64,000 nt of DNA from Arenibacter hampyeongensis. Its GTDB lineage: Bacteria > Bacteroidota > Bacteroidia > Flavobacteriales > Flavobacteriaceae. Below, one piece after another: positions 18,988 to 27,353 of this stretch. The stretch is taken from contig NZ_PIOB01000004.1 of the NCBI RefSeq assembly GCF_002909255.1, forward strand, positions 310,001 through 374,000, read 5' to 3'. Positions within the stretch are counted from its first letter, which is position 1. Every line of letters begins with the position of its first letter. Below the pieces are notes generated by a model. That model was not told where the DNA came from. It ran no database searches and worked only from the letters and a program-made list of their open reading frames with translations. A program made the translations under genes and the position numbers.

Positions 18988-18995
18988 TATATTTG
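18988..18995 (+). promoter_or_regulatory. -7 element with long leader before the cold-shock-domain gene
   Basis: TATATTTG is an exact -7 match, 157 bases before the ATG at 19152. If it is used, the mRNA carries a leader of about 150 bases, as known for temperature-controlled csp mRNAs. No promoter match closer to the gene was noticed. Confidence 0.45.
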
Positions 18996-19151
18996 CTGAA
19001 GTTTAAAGAGTTGCGCATTGACCTGTAATTACCATTGCTGCTACTAAATCTTTGGGTAGATAAAATAGATTCATTTTCTTTTTCAAACACTCGTTTAGTA
19101 TTTCAACCGCTACTCAAACGAGATTTACAATTTATAACCTTAAAAAAAACA

Positions 19152-19607
19152 ATGGCAAAATCGCAACAGACTTATAGTAAAAGTGAAAAGGAAAAAAAGC
19201 GCCTAAAAAAGCGTGAGGAAAAACAAAAGAAAAAAGAGGCCCGCAAGTTAGAGTCTAAGGAAAATGGACCAGGTATTCAATTCGCCTATGTTGATCATGA
19301 TGGTAATTTAACGGATACTCCGCCAGATCCAACAAAAAAAATAAAAGTGGATGCCTCTACCATTGAAATTGGTGTTCCAAAAAGGGATGATAGCGATGTA
19401 GAGGAATTCGACCCTGTTAGAAATGGGAAAGTGTCGTTCTTTGATACTTCCAAGGGATTCGGTTTTATTATCGATACTGAGAATCAAGAGAAATATTTCA
19501 CCCACGTTAGTGGCCTGATAGACGAAATTGCTGAAAATGACAAGGTTTCCTTTGAACTTGAAAAAGGGCAAAAAGGTATGAACGCCGTCCGCGTAAAGAA
19601 AATCTAG
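19152..19607 (+). CDS. Cold-shock-domain protein with charged N-terminal extension
   Basis: A protein of 151 residues. The first 40 residues are almost all Lys, Glu and Arg (SEKEKKRLKKREEKQKKKEA), probably helical. A linker follows (about 45-85), then a cold-shock domain from about 88: NGKVSFFDTSKGFGFI (RNP1-like), YFTHVSGLIDEI (RNP2-like) and VSFELEKGQKGMNAVRVKKI. It binds single-stranded nucleic acid; the basic arm may hold RNA or ribosomes. The same domain is present alone in the 64-residue CspA at 56887. The ATG at 19152 is preferred over 19035 because the upstream part has no family likeness and lies in the leader. Confidence 0.88.
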   Translation: MAKSQQTYSKSEKEKKRLKKREEKQKKKEARKLESKENGPGIQFAYVDHDGNLTDTPPDPTKKIKVDASTIEIGVPKRDDSDVEEFDPVRNGKVSFFDTSKGFGFIIDTENQEKYFTHVSGLIDEIAENDKVSFELEKGQKGMNAVRVKKI

Positions 19608-19652
19608 TACCCAAGTCCATTATCAAAAAAGATTTTAGGAGATATCGTATAT

Positions 19653-19702
19653 AAAGGGCCGTACATAAATTCAATGTTGTATGAATTTATGTACGGCCCT
19701 TT
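19653..19702 (+). terminator. Perfect 21-bp hairpin after the cold-shock-domain gene
   Basis: Left arm 19653-19673 and right arm 19682-19702 are perfect inverted copies of 21 bases (AAAGGGCCGTAC at the outer end) around an 8-base loop. It ends in TTTCC, without a long T run. It could terminate transcription, stabilise the 3' end, or be a palindromic element. No second copy was noticed in the window. Confidence 0.7.
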
Positions 19703-20017
19703 CCTGTACCCAATTTTGAATATATTTGCACCTTTTAATTTGCTTTCCTGATCAAAACCTTCATTATTGTCCTTCAATGAAATCCTAGAAAGACGTCAAT
19801 TCCATTAGTCTATTGGTTACTATAATCAATAACTCTTTTTAAAAAGTTTATGTAATTACATGGAAAGAAGTTGTTGCTTACATTTCTATTTAAGCCCTTA
19901 GCCATAACTTTTCTTGTCAAAAAATAATGGCAAACTATTTACTGTTTTGTAATACCAAAAAAAGCAATAACTTTTAGCATTCGTAAAAAGGGAAAAATAA
20001 TCAAATTTTAAGGTAAA
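19703..20017. other. AT-rich spacer
   Basis: I see no gene here. A weak -7-like TAACTTTT lies near 19970 and may belong to the serine hydrolase gene. Confidence 0.4.
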
Positions 20018-21301
20018 ATGATAAAATTAATAAAAGCTTACTTTTTTTTAATAGGGTGTCTGCTATGGCTATCCTTTACACAGGCACAGGACTTATCCAC
20101 AGCACTTCCCGAGGAAGTAGGGATGTCATCTGAACGCTTGGAACGACTATCGGAAACCCTTGAACAGTATGTTAAAGATGGTGAAATGTCCGGAAACGTG
20201 GCGCTCATTGCTAGAAAGGGCAAGATAGTTTATCAACATGCCTTTGGGGCTAGCGACATGGAGTCAGGTAAAAAAATGACCAACGACGCTATATTTAGGA
20301 TCGCTTCACAATCTAAGGCCATAGTTAGTGTAGCTGCCTTGATATTACAGGAAGAAGGTAAGCTCCTAATTGCGGATCCAATTGGAAAATATTTACCGGA
20401 GTGGAAAGAAACTACTGTTGCCAAAATTCGTGATGACGGGGGTTATGATGTGGTAAAAGCAAATCGTTCCATTACAATTAGGGATTTACTCACCCATACA
20501 GCTGGAATTGGGTATGGTCATGGTCATGCAAAAAAGGAATGGGAAGCGGCCGGTATTCAGAACTGGTATTTTGCGGACCGGGACGAACCTATTGCTGAAA
20601 CCGTTGCCCGAATGGCAAAATTGCCAATGGATGCCCAGCCTGGGGAAAGGTTTGTTTATGGCTACAATACCGATATCCTGGGCGTAATTGTTGAAAAGGC
20701 TTCCGGTAAAACCTTGGATGCCTTTATTAAGGAAAAGATCTTGGATCCGATAGGAATGGTGGATACCTATTTCTACTTGCCCAAAAATAAAACAGAAAGA
20801 CTAGCTACTTCCTATATGGCCTATGAAGGTAAGCCCCTGGAAAGATCTCCAGATCCTGGCCTGGGAATTGGTCAAGGCCATTATGTTAAAGGACCTCGAA
20901 AGAGCTTTTCCGGTGGTGCCGGTCTACTTTCTACGGCCATGGACTATGCAAAATTCTTGCAAATGATGTTAAATGGAGGTGAGTTTAACGGGCACAGGAT
21001 AATATCCCCCAAAACCGTTGAATTAATGATTGCAGATCACGTTGATGCTCGGGGTATTCCGTATGGCAGTAGAAACGGATCCGGTTTTGGACTTGGTTTT
21101 TCCATTACGAAAAACGTGGGAGAAAGAGGGGAACCGGGCTCCGTTGGAACTTTTGAGTGGGGAGGGGCCTATGGAACTACTTATTGGGCGGACCCCGTGG
21201 AGGATTTGGTCGTCGTATATTTTAAACAGTTGATACCTACCAACGGAATCGACGATCACGCTAAGTTGAGAAGTTTGGTATACCAAGCTATTTTGGAATA
21301 A
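20018..21301 (+). CDS. Exported serine hydrolase of the beta-lactamase class C family
   Basis: Serine hydrolase of 427 residues with a signal peptide (cut near TQAQ). The catalytic SxxK is SQSK in FRIASQSKAIVSVA (about residues 92-95). The second motif YxN is YGYNTDI. The third box, normally KTG, is replaced by WGGAYGTTYW, as in esterase and peptidase members (EstB-like) rather than true beta-lactamases. It is probably periplasmic. The substrate is unknown; antibiotic hydrolysis is not implied. Confidence 0.85.
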   Translation: MIKLIKAYFFLIGCLLWLSFTQAQDLSTALPEEVGMSSERLERLSETLEQYVKDGEMSGNVALIARKGKIVYQHAFGASDMESGKKMTNDAIFRIASQSKAIVSVAALILQEEGKLLIADPIGKYLPEWKETTVAKIRDDGGYDVVKANRSITIRDLLTHTAGIGYGHGHAKKEWEAAGIQNWYFADRDEPIAETVARMAKLPMDAQPGERFVYGYNTDILGVIVEKASGKTLDAFIKEKILDPIGMVDTYFYLPKNKTERLATSYMAYEGKPLERSPDPGLGIGQGHYVKGPRKSFSGGAGLLSTAMDYAKFLQMMLNGGEFNGHRIISPKTVELMIADHVDARGIPYGSRNGSGFGLGFSITKNVGERGEPGSVGTFEWGGAYGTTYWADPVEDLVVVYFKQLIPTNGIDDHAKLRSLVYQAILE

Positions 21302-21410
21302 AGTTCCGCTGTTATTGTTGAAATTGCGCGATTTTCAATGGAAAGTGTTAAGATATTGTGAATTTTAGAGGTTTTTAGACAATCTATTCTTTTAAAAAAT
21401 CTATATCCCA

Positions 21411-21418
21411 TAGGTTTG
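21411..21418 (+). promoter_or_regulatory. -7 promoter element of the FKBP gene
   Basis: TAGGTTTG, an exact TAnnTTTG match, about 42 bases before the ATG at 21460. Confidence 0.5.
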
Positions 21419-21459
21419 CACTCTAAGAGATAGATTAAAAATCTGAGAAACTGAATTCT

Positions 21460-21888
21460 ATGAGTAAAGCTAAAGTTAACGACACAGTAAAAGTACATTA
21501 CACTGGAAAATTAAAAACCGGAGAAATTTTTGATAGTTCATTGGAAAGGGATCCTCTTGAAGTTACATTGGGACAAGGGCAACTTATCCCAGGTTTCGAG
21601 AAGGAATTGGTGGATATGGAAATTAATGAAAAGAAAACCATAACCGTGCCCAAGGAAGAGGCTTACGGTGATATTGTGGAAGATATGTTCCATGAAATTA
21701 AGAAGGCGGAGCTTCCGGAAGATATTAAACCCGAAATTGGAATGATGTTGGTTGCGAAAAATCCGGACGGTACAGAAAACCAATTGCGAATTTCGGACAT
21801 AAAGGAAGAAACTATTGTTATTGATGCCAATCACGTTTTGGCAGGACAGGACCTTACCTTTGAGTTGGAATTGGTGGCTATCTTATAA
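21460..21888 (+). CDS. FKBP-type peptidyl-prolyl isomerase, SlyD-like
   Basis: Cytoplasmic prolyl isomerase and chaperone of 142 residues. The FKBP half is VKVHYTGKLKTGEIFDSS and GQGQLIPGFEKELVDMEINEKK (about 10-65). An insert-in-flap domain follows (about 68-125), then the last FKBP strand (NHVLAGQDLTFELELVAIL). NHPLAG-like NHVLAG is characteristic of SlyD. The His-rich metal-binding tail of E. coli SlyD is missing. Confidence 0.92.
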   Translation: MSKAKVNDTVKVHYTGKLKTGEIFDSSLERDPLEVTLGQGQLIPGFEKELVDMEINEKKTITVPKEEAYGDIVEDMFHEIKKAELPEDIKPEIGMMLVAKNPDGTENQLRISDIKEETIVIDANHVLAGQDLTFELELVAIL

Positions 21889-21942
21889 AGCTTAAAATAA
21901 AACGGCATTTTTCACTACTGTTGGATGATGCTATTAAATGAA

Positions 21943-21975
21943 AAAGGCCGTCTTGAGTTAGACGGTCTTTTGTTT
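21943..21975. terminator. Terminator between FKBP and topoisomerase III
   Basis: AAAGGCCGTC (21943-21952) pairs with GACGGTCTTT (21961-21970) with one wobble, around an 8-base loop, followed by TGTTTTTT. The genes converge here. Confidence 0.75.
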
Positions 21976-22051
21976 TTTATACACTAACTTTCTCTAAGAA
22001 ATCTACAGTGCTATGGTTATTTTGGCATAGCAGTTTTGAAAGTTATGTCGA

Positions 22052-24343
22052 CTAATGATTGCCATTCAAAATAGAAAGAACTAGGGATTTGGTCAAGGGC
22101 TTATAGGCAGCTTTGGCTTTTATTTCCTCAAAAGTAAACCTGAAATCGCAACCTTTTCGGTGATTACTGCAACCGTAGGAAGCTTTGCCTTTTATAATAG
22201 TACCTTCTTTGCATTTGGGACAACTAGGGCTCTCATCGGTTTTCGACTTTTTCTTAGGTTCCAGAATTAGTCTAAAATTTTCATCAAAGTGTAGGAGACC
22301 TTCAACATCCTTAAGCCCCTGGTGGTCAAACCCTTTTAAATTTACGGTGCAACTTTTTTGAAGTAGTCTAATCAATTGATTTTCAGATATTTTTTTTTGA
22401 TGAACTACAAATGGCAGTATAAAATCACAGCCATTTTTATACCCACTACAGCCATAGGCCGACTTCCCTTTTAAAAGTTTCCCTTTTCTACATTTTGGGC
22501 AGGTTTCACCAGTAATACCATTCGAATTTATTTTGGATTTTTCGGCTTTTTTATCGTTGTTGACAGTGGTATGGGAGATATTGGCACGTTTTGTTTCACT
22601 TCTAACTTCGTAAACCAATTCGTCTACCATTTTTTTCATATTGCTGATGAACAATCCAGCACTATAATTGCCCTTTTCAATGTCTTTTAATTGCTTTTCC
22701 CATAAACCGGTTAATTCCGCAGATTTCAGCAATTCGTTTTGAATAGTATTGATCAATTGGATGCCAGTTTGGGTTGGCAGTACCTGTTTCTTATTTCTTA
22801 CAATATACTTTCGCCTAAATAGGGTTTCTATAATATTGGCCCGGGTAGATGGTCTTCCAATGCCGTTTTCTTTCATAAGTTCCCGCATTTCCTCATCATC
22901 AACCTGTTTTCCAGCAGTTTCCATGGCCCTTAGCAAAGTAGCCTCCGTATATTGTTTAGGTGGGTTGGTCTGCTTTTCCAAAAAGGAAGGTTCATGCGGA
23001 CCTTTTTCACCTTTCACGAAATTCGGTAAAATGCCTGGCAGCTTTTTTTCTTTGGAATTGGCCGTCTCAAAAATAATGCGCCACCCTTTCTTTAGAATCT
23101 CCTTACCAGTAGTTTTAAATGGAATATTGGCCGCCTTGCCAATTACCGTAGTGTTGGAAACATCACAGTCATCATAAAATACGGCGATAAATCGCCTAAC
23201 AATAATATCGTATACCTGCTGTTGGCCTGTGGCTAATTTTATCTCTACGCCAGTGGGAATAATAGCATGGTGATCGGTCACTTTTTTGTCATTGAAAACT
23301 TTTGTTGATTTTCTAATTTTTTTGGCCAACAGTGGGGTGGTCAAAGGCTCGTAATTACTTAAATTTTGAAGTATTCCTGAAACCTTGGGATATACATCAT
23401 TAGGCAAAAAAGTGGTGTCCACCCTAGGATAGGTGACCACTTTTTGTTCATATAATTTTTGGACTATCTTCAGTGTTTCGTCTGCTGTAAACCCAAATTT
23501 AGTATTGCAATATACTTGTAGCCCAGTTAGATCAAATAGTTTGGGAGCATATTCCTTACCTTTCTTTTTTGAAATGGAGACAATTTCAAAATTGTCTTCC
23601 TTTACTTGTTTGGCCAGCACTTCCCCTTCTTCCATTTTCAAAAATCGGCCTTCTTCATAGTTAAAGACCGTATCCCTGTATAGAGTTTGCAATTCCCAAT
23701 AGGGTTGGGGCTTAAAGTTTTCTATTTCCAAATACCTATTTACCACCATGGCCAAGGTGGGAGTCTGTACCCGGCCTATAGACAACATCTGTTTATAACC
23801 GCCATGTTTAACAGTATAGAGCCTTGTGGCATTCATTCCTAAAAGCCAATCGCCTATGGCACGTGAAAAGCCCGCATAATAAAGGTTGTCATAATCGTGG
23901 GAAGACTTTAACTTTGTAAACCCTTCTTTTATGGCTTCGGTCGTTAGGGAAGAAATCCACAAACGCTTTACTTCTCCCTTGTAGTTGGCCTGATGCATAA
24001 CCCAACGTTGTATAAGCTCTCCTTCTTGGCCGGCATCCCCACAGTTGATGACCAGTTCCGCCTTATCAAAAAGGCCTTTTATTATGTTGAACTGTTTTTG
24101 GATACCTGCATTATCTACCACCTTTGTTTTAAATTTGTCCGGCAGCATCGGTAGATTGTTCAAGTCCCAACTTTTCCAATAAGGCTTATAGTCATTAGGT
24201 TCAAATAATGTGCAGAGATGTCCAAAGGTAAAAGTCACGGCATAACCATTTCCCTCAAAATACCCGTCATGCTTGGTGTTTGCTCCTAAAACTTGTGCAA
24301 TTTCTCTAGCCACGCTGGGTTTTTCTGCAATACAGACTTTCAC
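22052..24343 (-). CDS. topB: DNA topoisomerase III (type IA)
   Basis: Relaxes and decatenates DNA by single-strand passage; 763 residues. The Toprim domain starts with CIAEKPS (Glu7) and has CGDAGQEGEL (about 101-110), where the second Asp of the usual DxD is Gly. LSIGRVQTPTLAMV is at about 187-200. The active-site Tyr is Tyr305 in TYPRVDT. Two C-terminal Topo_C zinc ribbons are visible (CPKCRKGKLLKGKSAYGC near 630 and CPKCKEGTIIKGKASYGC near 705), plus a Topo_C_Rpt-like segment between. The start is GTG at 24343. TopB is also found on mobile elements, but no such genes lie nearby. Confidence 0.93.
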   Translation of the reverse strand: MKVCIAEKPSVAREIAQVLGANTKHDGYFEGNGYAVTFTFGHLCTLFEPNDYKPYWKSWDLNNLPMLPDKFKTKVVDNAGIQKQFNIIKGLFDKAELVINCGDAGQEGELIQRWVMHQANYKGEVKRLWISSLTTEAIKEGFTKLKSSHDYDNLYYAGFSRAIGDWLLGMNATRLYTVKHGGYKQMLSIGRVQTPTLAMVVNRYLEIENFKPQPYWELQTLYRDTVFNYEEGRFLKMEEGEVLAKQVKEDNFEIVSISKKKGKEYAPKLFDLTGLQVYCNTKFGFTADETLKIVQKLYEQKVVTYPRVDTTFLPNDVYPKVSGILQNLSNYEPLTTPLLAKKIRKSTKVFNDKKVTDHHAIIPTGVEIKLATGQQQVYDIIVRRFIAVFYDDCDVSNTTVIGKAANIPFKTTGKEILKKGWRIIFETANSKEKKLPGILPNFVKGEKGPHEPSFLEKQTNPPKQYTEATLLRAMETAGKQVDDEEMRELMKENGIGRPSTRANIIETLFRRKYIVRNKKQVLPTQTGIQLINTIQNELLKSAELTGLWEKQLKDIEKGNYSAGLFISNMKKMVDELVYEVRSETKRANISHTTVNNDKKAEKSKINSNGITGETCPKCRKGKLLKGKSAYGCSGYKNGCDFILPFVVHQKKISENQLIRLLQKSCTVNLKGFDHQGLKDVEGLLHFDENFRLILEPKKKSKTDESPSCPKCKEGTIIKGKASYGCSNHRKGCDFRFTFEEIKAKAAYKPLTKSLVLSILNGNH

Positions 24344-24594
24344 TTCAAATAGGGTTTAAAAGGCTTGCAAATTACTTAATTTAAACTGTCTTATTCCCAG
24401 AAAAGTGAATTTTGTAAGTAATTGATATTTGAAAAGAAGGATTCTAATGGTCTAGGAAAAGGATTCCATTTTTCTCCCATACAAAGACCAATGAAATTTT
24501 TTTAATAAGTGGTATATCATCCTAAAATGATATATTTATAGGGCGTAGCAGTGAATTAAACAAATAGTCAACGTCAAATAAAAAAATTAGCAGG

Positions 24595-25290
24595 ATGAAA
24601 AATACGATCGTTATTATATTCACTTTCATTGTTTTATTTTCTTGTACCTCCCCATCGGCCAAAAGTCTTTTTAATGGCAAGGATTTGGAGGGTTGGCATG
24701 TAGATGTACCCAAAATGGATACCGTTCCCAATACTATAAATCCCTTTATAGTTAGGGATGGAATGTTGGTGAGTCTGGGGGAACCCCAAGGTCACCTTAT
24801 TACAGATGCCATATATCAGGATTTTAGATTGGAAGTGGAGTATCGTTTTGCTGGTAAGCCAGGAAATTGTGGTGTATTGGTTTTTGCTTCCACACCAAGA
24901 TCATTATATGAAATGTTTCCCAAATCTATTGAGGTTCAGATGATGCACAATAATGCAGGTGATTTTTGGTGTATCGTTCAGGATATCACCACAGATAACA
25001 TGTTGGAAAGGCGAGGGCCAAAAGAAGAATGGGGAATTACCGAAGGCAAATTGCGAAGAATAAAAAACCTTACGGATGGATCTGAAAAACCCTTGGGAGA
25101 ATGGAACTCCATGACTATTGAATGTTTACAGAATGAGGTAAAGGTCTGGGTAAACGGCGACTTGGTAAACCACGGCTATAATGCCACGGCCAGTAGTGGG
25201 AATATAGCTTTGCAGGCCGAAGGCTCGGAAGTAGAATTCCGTAAAGTATTTCTTACCCCGATCACGGAGTTAAGCGCAACAATGCCTTAA
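24595..25290 (+). CDS. DUF1080 lipoprotein (3-keto-disaccharide hydrolase fold)
   Basis: Lipoprotein of 231 residues; lipobox VLFSCTS with Cys17. The DUF1080 concanavalin-like domain covers the rest: SLFNGKDLEGWHVD at the start, FRLEVEYRFAGKPGNCGVLVF, then WNSMTIECLQNEVKVWVNG and GNIALQAEGSEVEFRKVFL. Some members hydrolyse 3-keto-glycosides. The sugar isomerase at 31525 and the Gfo/Idh/MocA protein at 62865 are of types that can act with such enzymes, but they are far away. Confidence 0.85.
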   Translation: MKNTIVIIFTFIVLFSCTSPSAKSLFNGKDLEGWHVDVPKMDTVPNTINPFIVRDGMLVSLGEPQGHLITDAIYQDFRLEVEYRFAGKPGNCGVLVFASTPRSLYEMFPKSIEVQMMHNNAGDFWCIVQDITTDNMLERRGPKEEWGITEGKLRRIKNLTDGSEKPLGEWNSMTIECLQNEVKVWVNGDLVNHGYNATASSGNIALQAEGSEVEFRKVFLTPITELSATMP

Positions 25291-25417
25291 TGGTATTTGG
25301 AAATGGATAACTATTGCATTCCCTAGCTCGTTCCCGTACAAATTTGGATATTGGACAGGCTAAAAATTGGCGCTTTGGTTTAGCGGATTCATATGAGGTT
25401 CCAGTGAGAATATTTTA

Positions 25418-26125
25418 ATGCATATTATGGCTAATGGTCCTTTTTACTTATTGGGTATTCTGTTAATGGGGGTAGGTGTCCTTGGTGCCCAAAACGACCA
25501 ATTTATAAAAAGGGAGCAGATGGTAAAAACACAACTGCAGGCTAGGGGCATTAGTGATCCGCTAACTCTTTATTCCATGCTGAATGTGCCAAGGCATGAA
25601 TTTGTGCCCAAAAGCCTTGTAGACCATGCTTATAAGGACGGAGCCTTGCCAATAGGCAACGACCAAACCATTTCCCAGCCCTATATAGTTGCATTTATGA
25701 CCCAAACACTACAATTGAAATCAACTGATAAAGTTTTGGAAATAGGAACAGGTTCGGGATACCAAGCAGCAGTACTGGGCAAAATAGTAGATTCTGTTTT
25801 TACGATAGAAATAATTAAAGATTTGGCCATGTCTGCCAAGGGAAGATTGGCTAATTTAGGTTTTGATAATGTCAGTGTTAAATGGGGTGATGGTTATCAC
25901 GGCTGGCCAGAAAAAGCCCCTTTTGACGCCATTATGGTCACAGCTGGGGCAGAATCCGTACCAAAACCTTTAGTAGACCAACTAAAGAATGGAGGACATA
26001 TGGTGATTCCAGTGGGGCAAAACAATGATGTTACCTATTTGGTAAAGGTCACCAAAAGGAAGGACAGGATAATTACCAAAAAATTATTTCCCGTCCGGTT
26101 TGTGCCCTTCACCAGAAATAACTAG
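25418..26125 (+). CDS. pcm: Exported protein-L-isoaspartate O-methyltransferase
   Basis: SAM-dependent repair methyltransferase of 235 residues. The PCMT signatures are present: VPRHEFVP, YKDGALPIGNDQTISQPYIVAFMTQ, and the SAM motif VLEIGTGSGYQAAVLG (about 105-120), then DAIMVTAGAESVPKPLVDQL. The N-terminus is odd: a hydrophobic segment (FYLLGILLMGVGVLGAQN) looks like a signal peptide, which would send the enzyme to the periplasm, where SAM is not expected. A second in-frame Met is four residues in. Cytosolic action with an uncleaved anchor is possible. Confidence 0.88.
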   Translation: MHIMANGPFYLLGILLMGVGVLGAQNDQFIKREQMVKTQLQARGISDPLTLYSMLNVPRHEFVPKSLVDHAYKDGALPIGNDQTISQPYIVAFMTQTLQLKSTDKVLEIGTGSGYQAAVLGKIVDSVFTIEIIKDLAMSAKGRLANLGFDNVSVKWGDGYHGWPEKAPFDAIMVTAGAESVPKPLVDQLKNGGHMVIPVGQNNDVTYLVKVTKRKDRIITKKLFPVRFVPFTRNN

Positions 26126-26239
26126 AACTGTTGGGATTGGCTTTGGGTTTTTAAATGATAATGGGGTTTTAAGTCAAGAAATTAAGTGTGCTTGTTGGGT
26201 AGAGTTAATATTGTTTTCTTAAATATTAATTTAAGATCC

Positions 26240-26827
26240 CTAAATAGATAGATGGAGAATGGGGATAACCTCTCCTGGGATTAAATTGGTCAATTCAATG
26301 TCCCCGATGCGCATGCGAATCAATCGTAGAGTCGGAAACCCTACGGCTGCAGTCATTTTGCGTACCTGACGAAACTTCCCCTCTGTGATGGTGATACTGA
26401 TCCAGGAAGTGGGCCTATGCCTCCCAATTCTTAACTTTTTACTTGGGTCGGGTAGGGCTGGGGGGGAGGACAATCTATGGACAGTGGGGGTTTTTGTTAT
26501 GTATTTCTTGCCCTGGAATCCTATTTCCACTCCATGCTGTAATAGTTCGATAGCCTCATTGGTTATTTCCCCATCCAACTGTACATAATATTCCTTTTCC
26601 ACACCCGAACGGTTGACCAGATCACTCAATTTTCCATTTGTAGTGAGCAGTAGCAGTCCCTCCGATTTTTCATCCAAACGACCAATGGGCATAATGCCTT
26701 CGGGAAAATTATGAAGCTCACTTAAGAAACGTTTGTTGCGCGACTCTTTGGAGTCATTGGACTGCAATTGACTTAGCATTTCGAACGGCTTGTATATTTT
26801 AAAGTGAAGATGTGCTGGTTCCAGCAT
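26240..26827 (-). CDS. RsuA/RluE-type pseudouridine synthase
   Basis: rRNA pseudouridine synthase of 195 residues, RluE/RsuA type. The catalytic Asp lies in MPIGRLDEKSEGLLLLT (about 46-62). YKPFEMLSQ at the start, KEYYVQLDGEI, and EGKFRQVRKMTAAVGFPTLRLIR near the end are standard motifs. There is no N-terminal S4 domain, as in RluE, which modifies 23S rRNA; the target here is inferred only from form. Confidence 0.88.
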   Translation of the reverse strand: MLEPAHLHFKIYKPFEMLSQLQSNDSKESRNKRFLSELHNFPEGIMPIGRLDEKSEGLLLLTTNGKLSDLVNRSGVEKEYYVQLDGEITNEAIELLQHGVEIGFQGKKYITKTPTVHRLSSPPALPDPSKKLRIGRHRPTSWISITITEGKFRQVRKMTAAVGFPTLRLIRMRIGDIELTNLIPGEVIPILHLSI

Positions 26828-26915
26828 GGGCCTAAGCTACTTTGTTATGGACAGGGTTGGAACCCTGAAGTTATATTTTTTATGCCACTTTTTAAAATTC
26901 CAATCCAAATTCCCA

Positions 26916-27284
26916 TCAAGTAGCGTATTTTCCAACTGCCCATGCCATGCCTATTATTATGAATTGTATCGGCAATCGAACCATGGCAGCTTCATGGCTT
27001 CCAATGGCAGGTTGCTCCAAAAATACATCCCAAATATGGATGGGCAGAAAGATAATCATAAGCCATAATATCCCGGTAGCTCCCAATTTGGCATATGTGG
27101 GAAGCAGAAGTAGTACCCCTAGAACAATCTCCAATATTCCAGATAAATAGATGACCAACATTTTAAAAGGTAAAAAAGGGGGAACGAAGGAAAGGTAAAA
27201 GGTTGGCTTTAAAAAATGTTGCACCCCGGCGTATAACATAAAAAGGGCCAATAGTATTTTAAGAATTGTCCAAAATAGCTTCAT
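26916..27284 (-). CDS. DoxX-like membrane protein
   Basis: Small membrane protein of 122 residues with four hydrophobic helices. MLYAGVQHFLKPTFY, LSGILEIVLGVLLLLPTYAKLGA and the final helix match DoxX/DUF417-like proteins. The role is unknown. It lies between two unrelated minus-strand genes, 88 bases upstream of the pseudouridine synthase. Confidence 0.75.
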   Translation of the reverse strand: MKLFWTILKILLALFMLYAGVQHFLKPTFYLSFVPPFLPFKMLVIYLSGILEIVLGVLLLLPTYAKLGATGILWLMIIFLPIHIWDVFLEQPAIGSHEAAMVRLPIQFIIIGMAWAVGKYAT

Positions 27285-27353
27285 GGGCTCGATGTTTTGA
27301 AATTGTGAAAAATATTAAATACTGAGTTAAGTAACTGCCCGAATAAGACGCCG

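Noticed and set aside
20018-21301. Calling the serine hydrolase an antibiotic-resistance beta-lactamase
   Set aside because: The KTG box is replaced by WGGAYG, as in esterase-like members.
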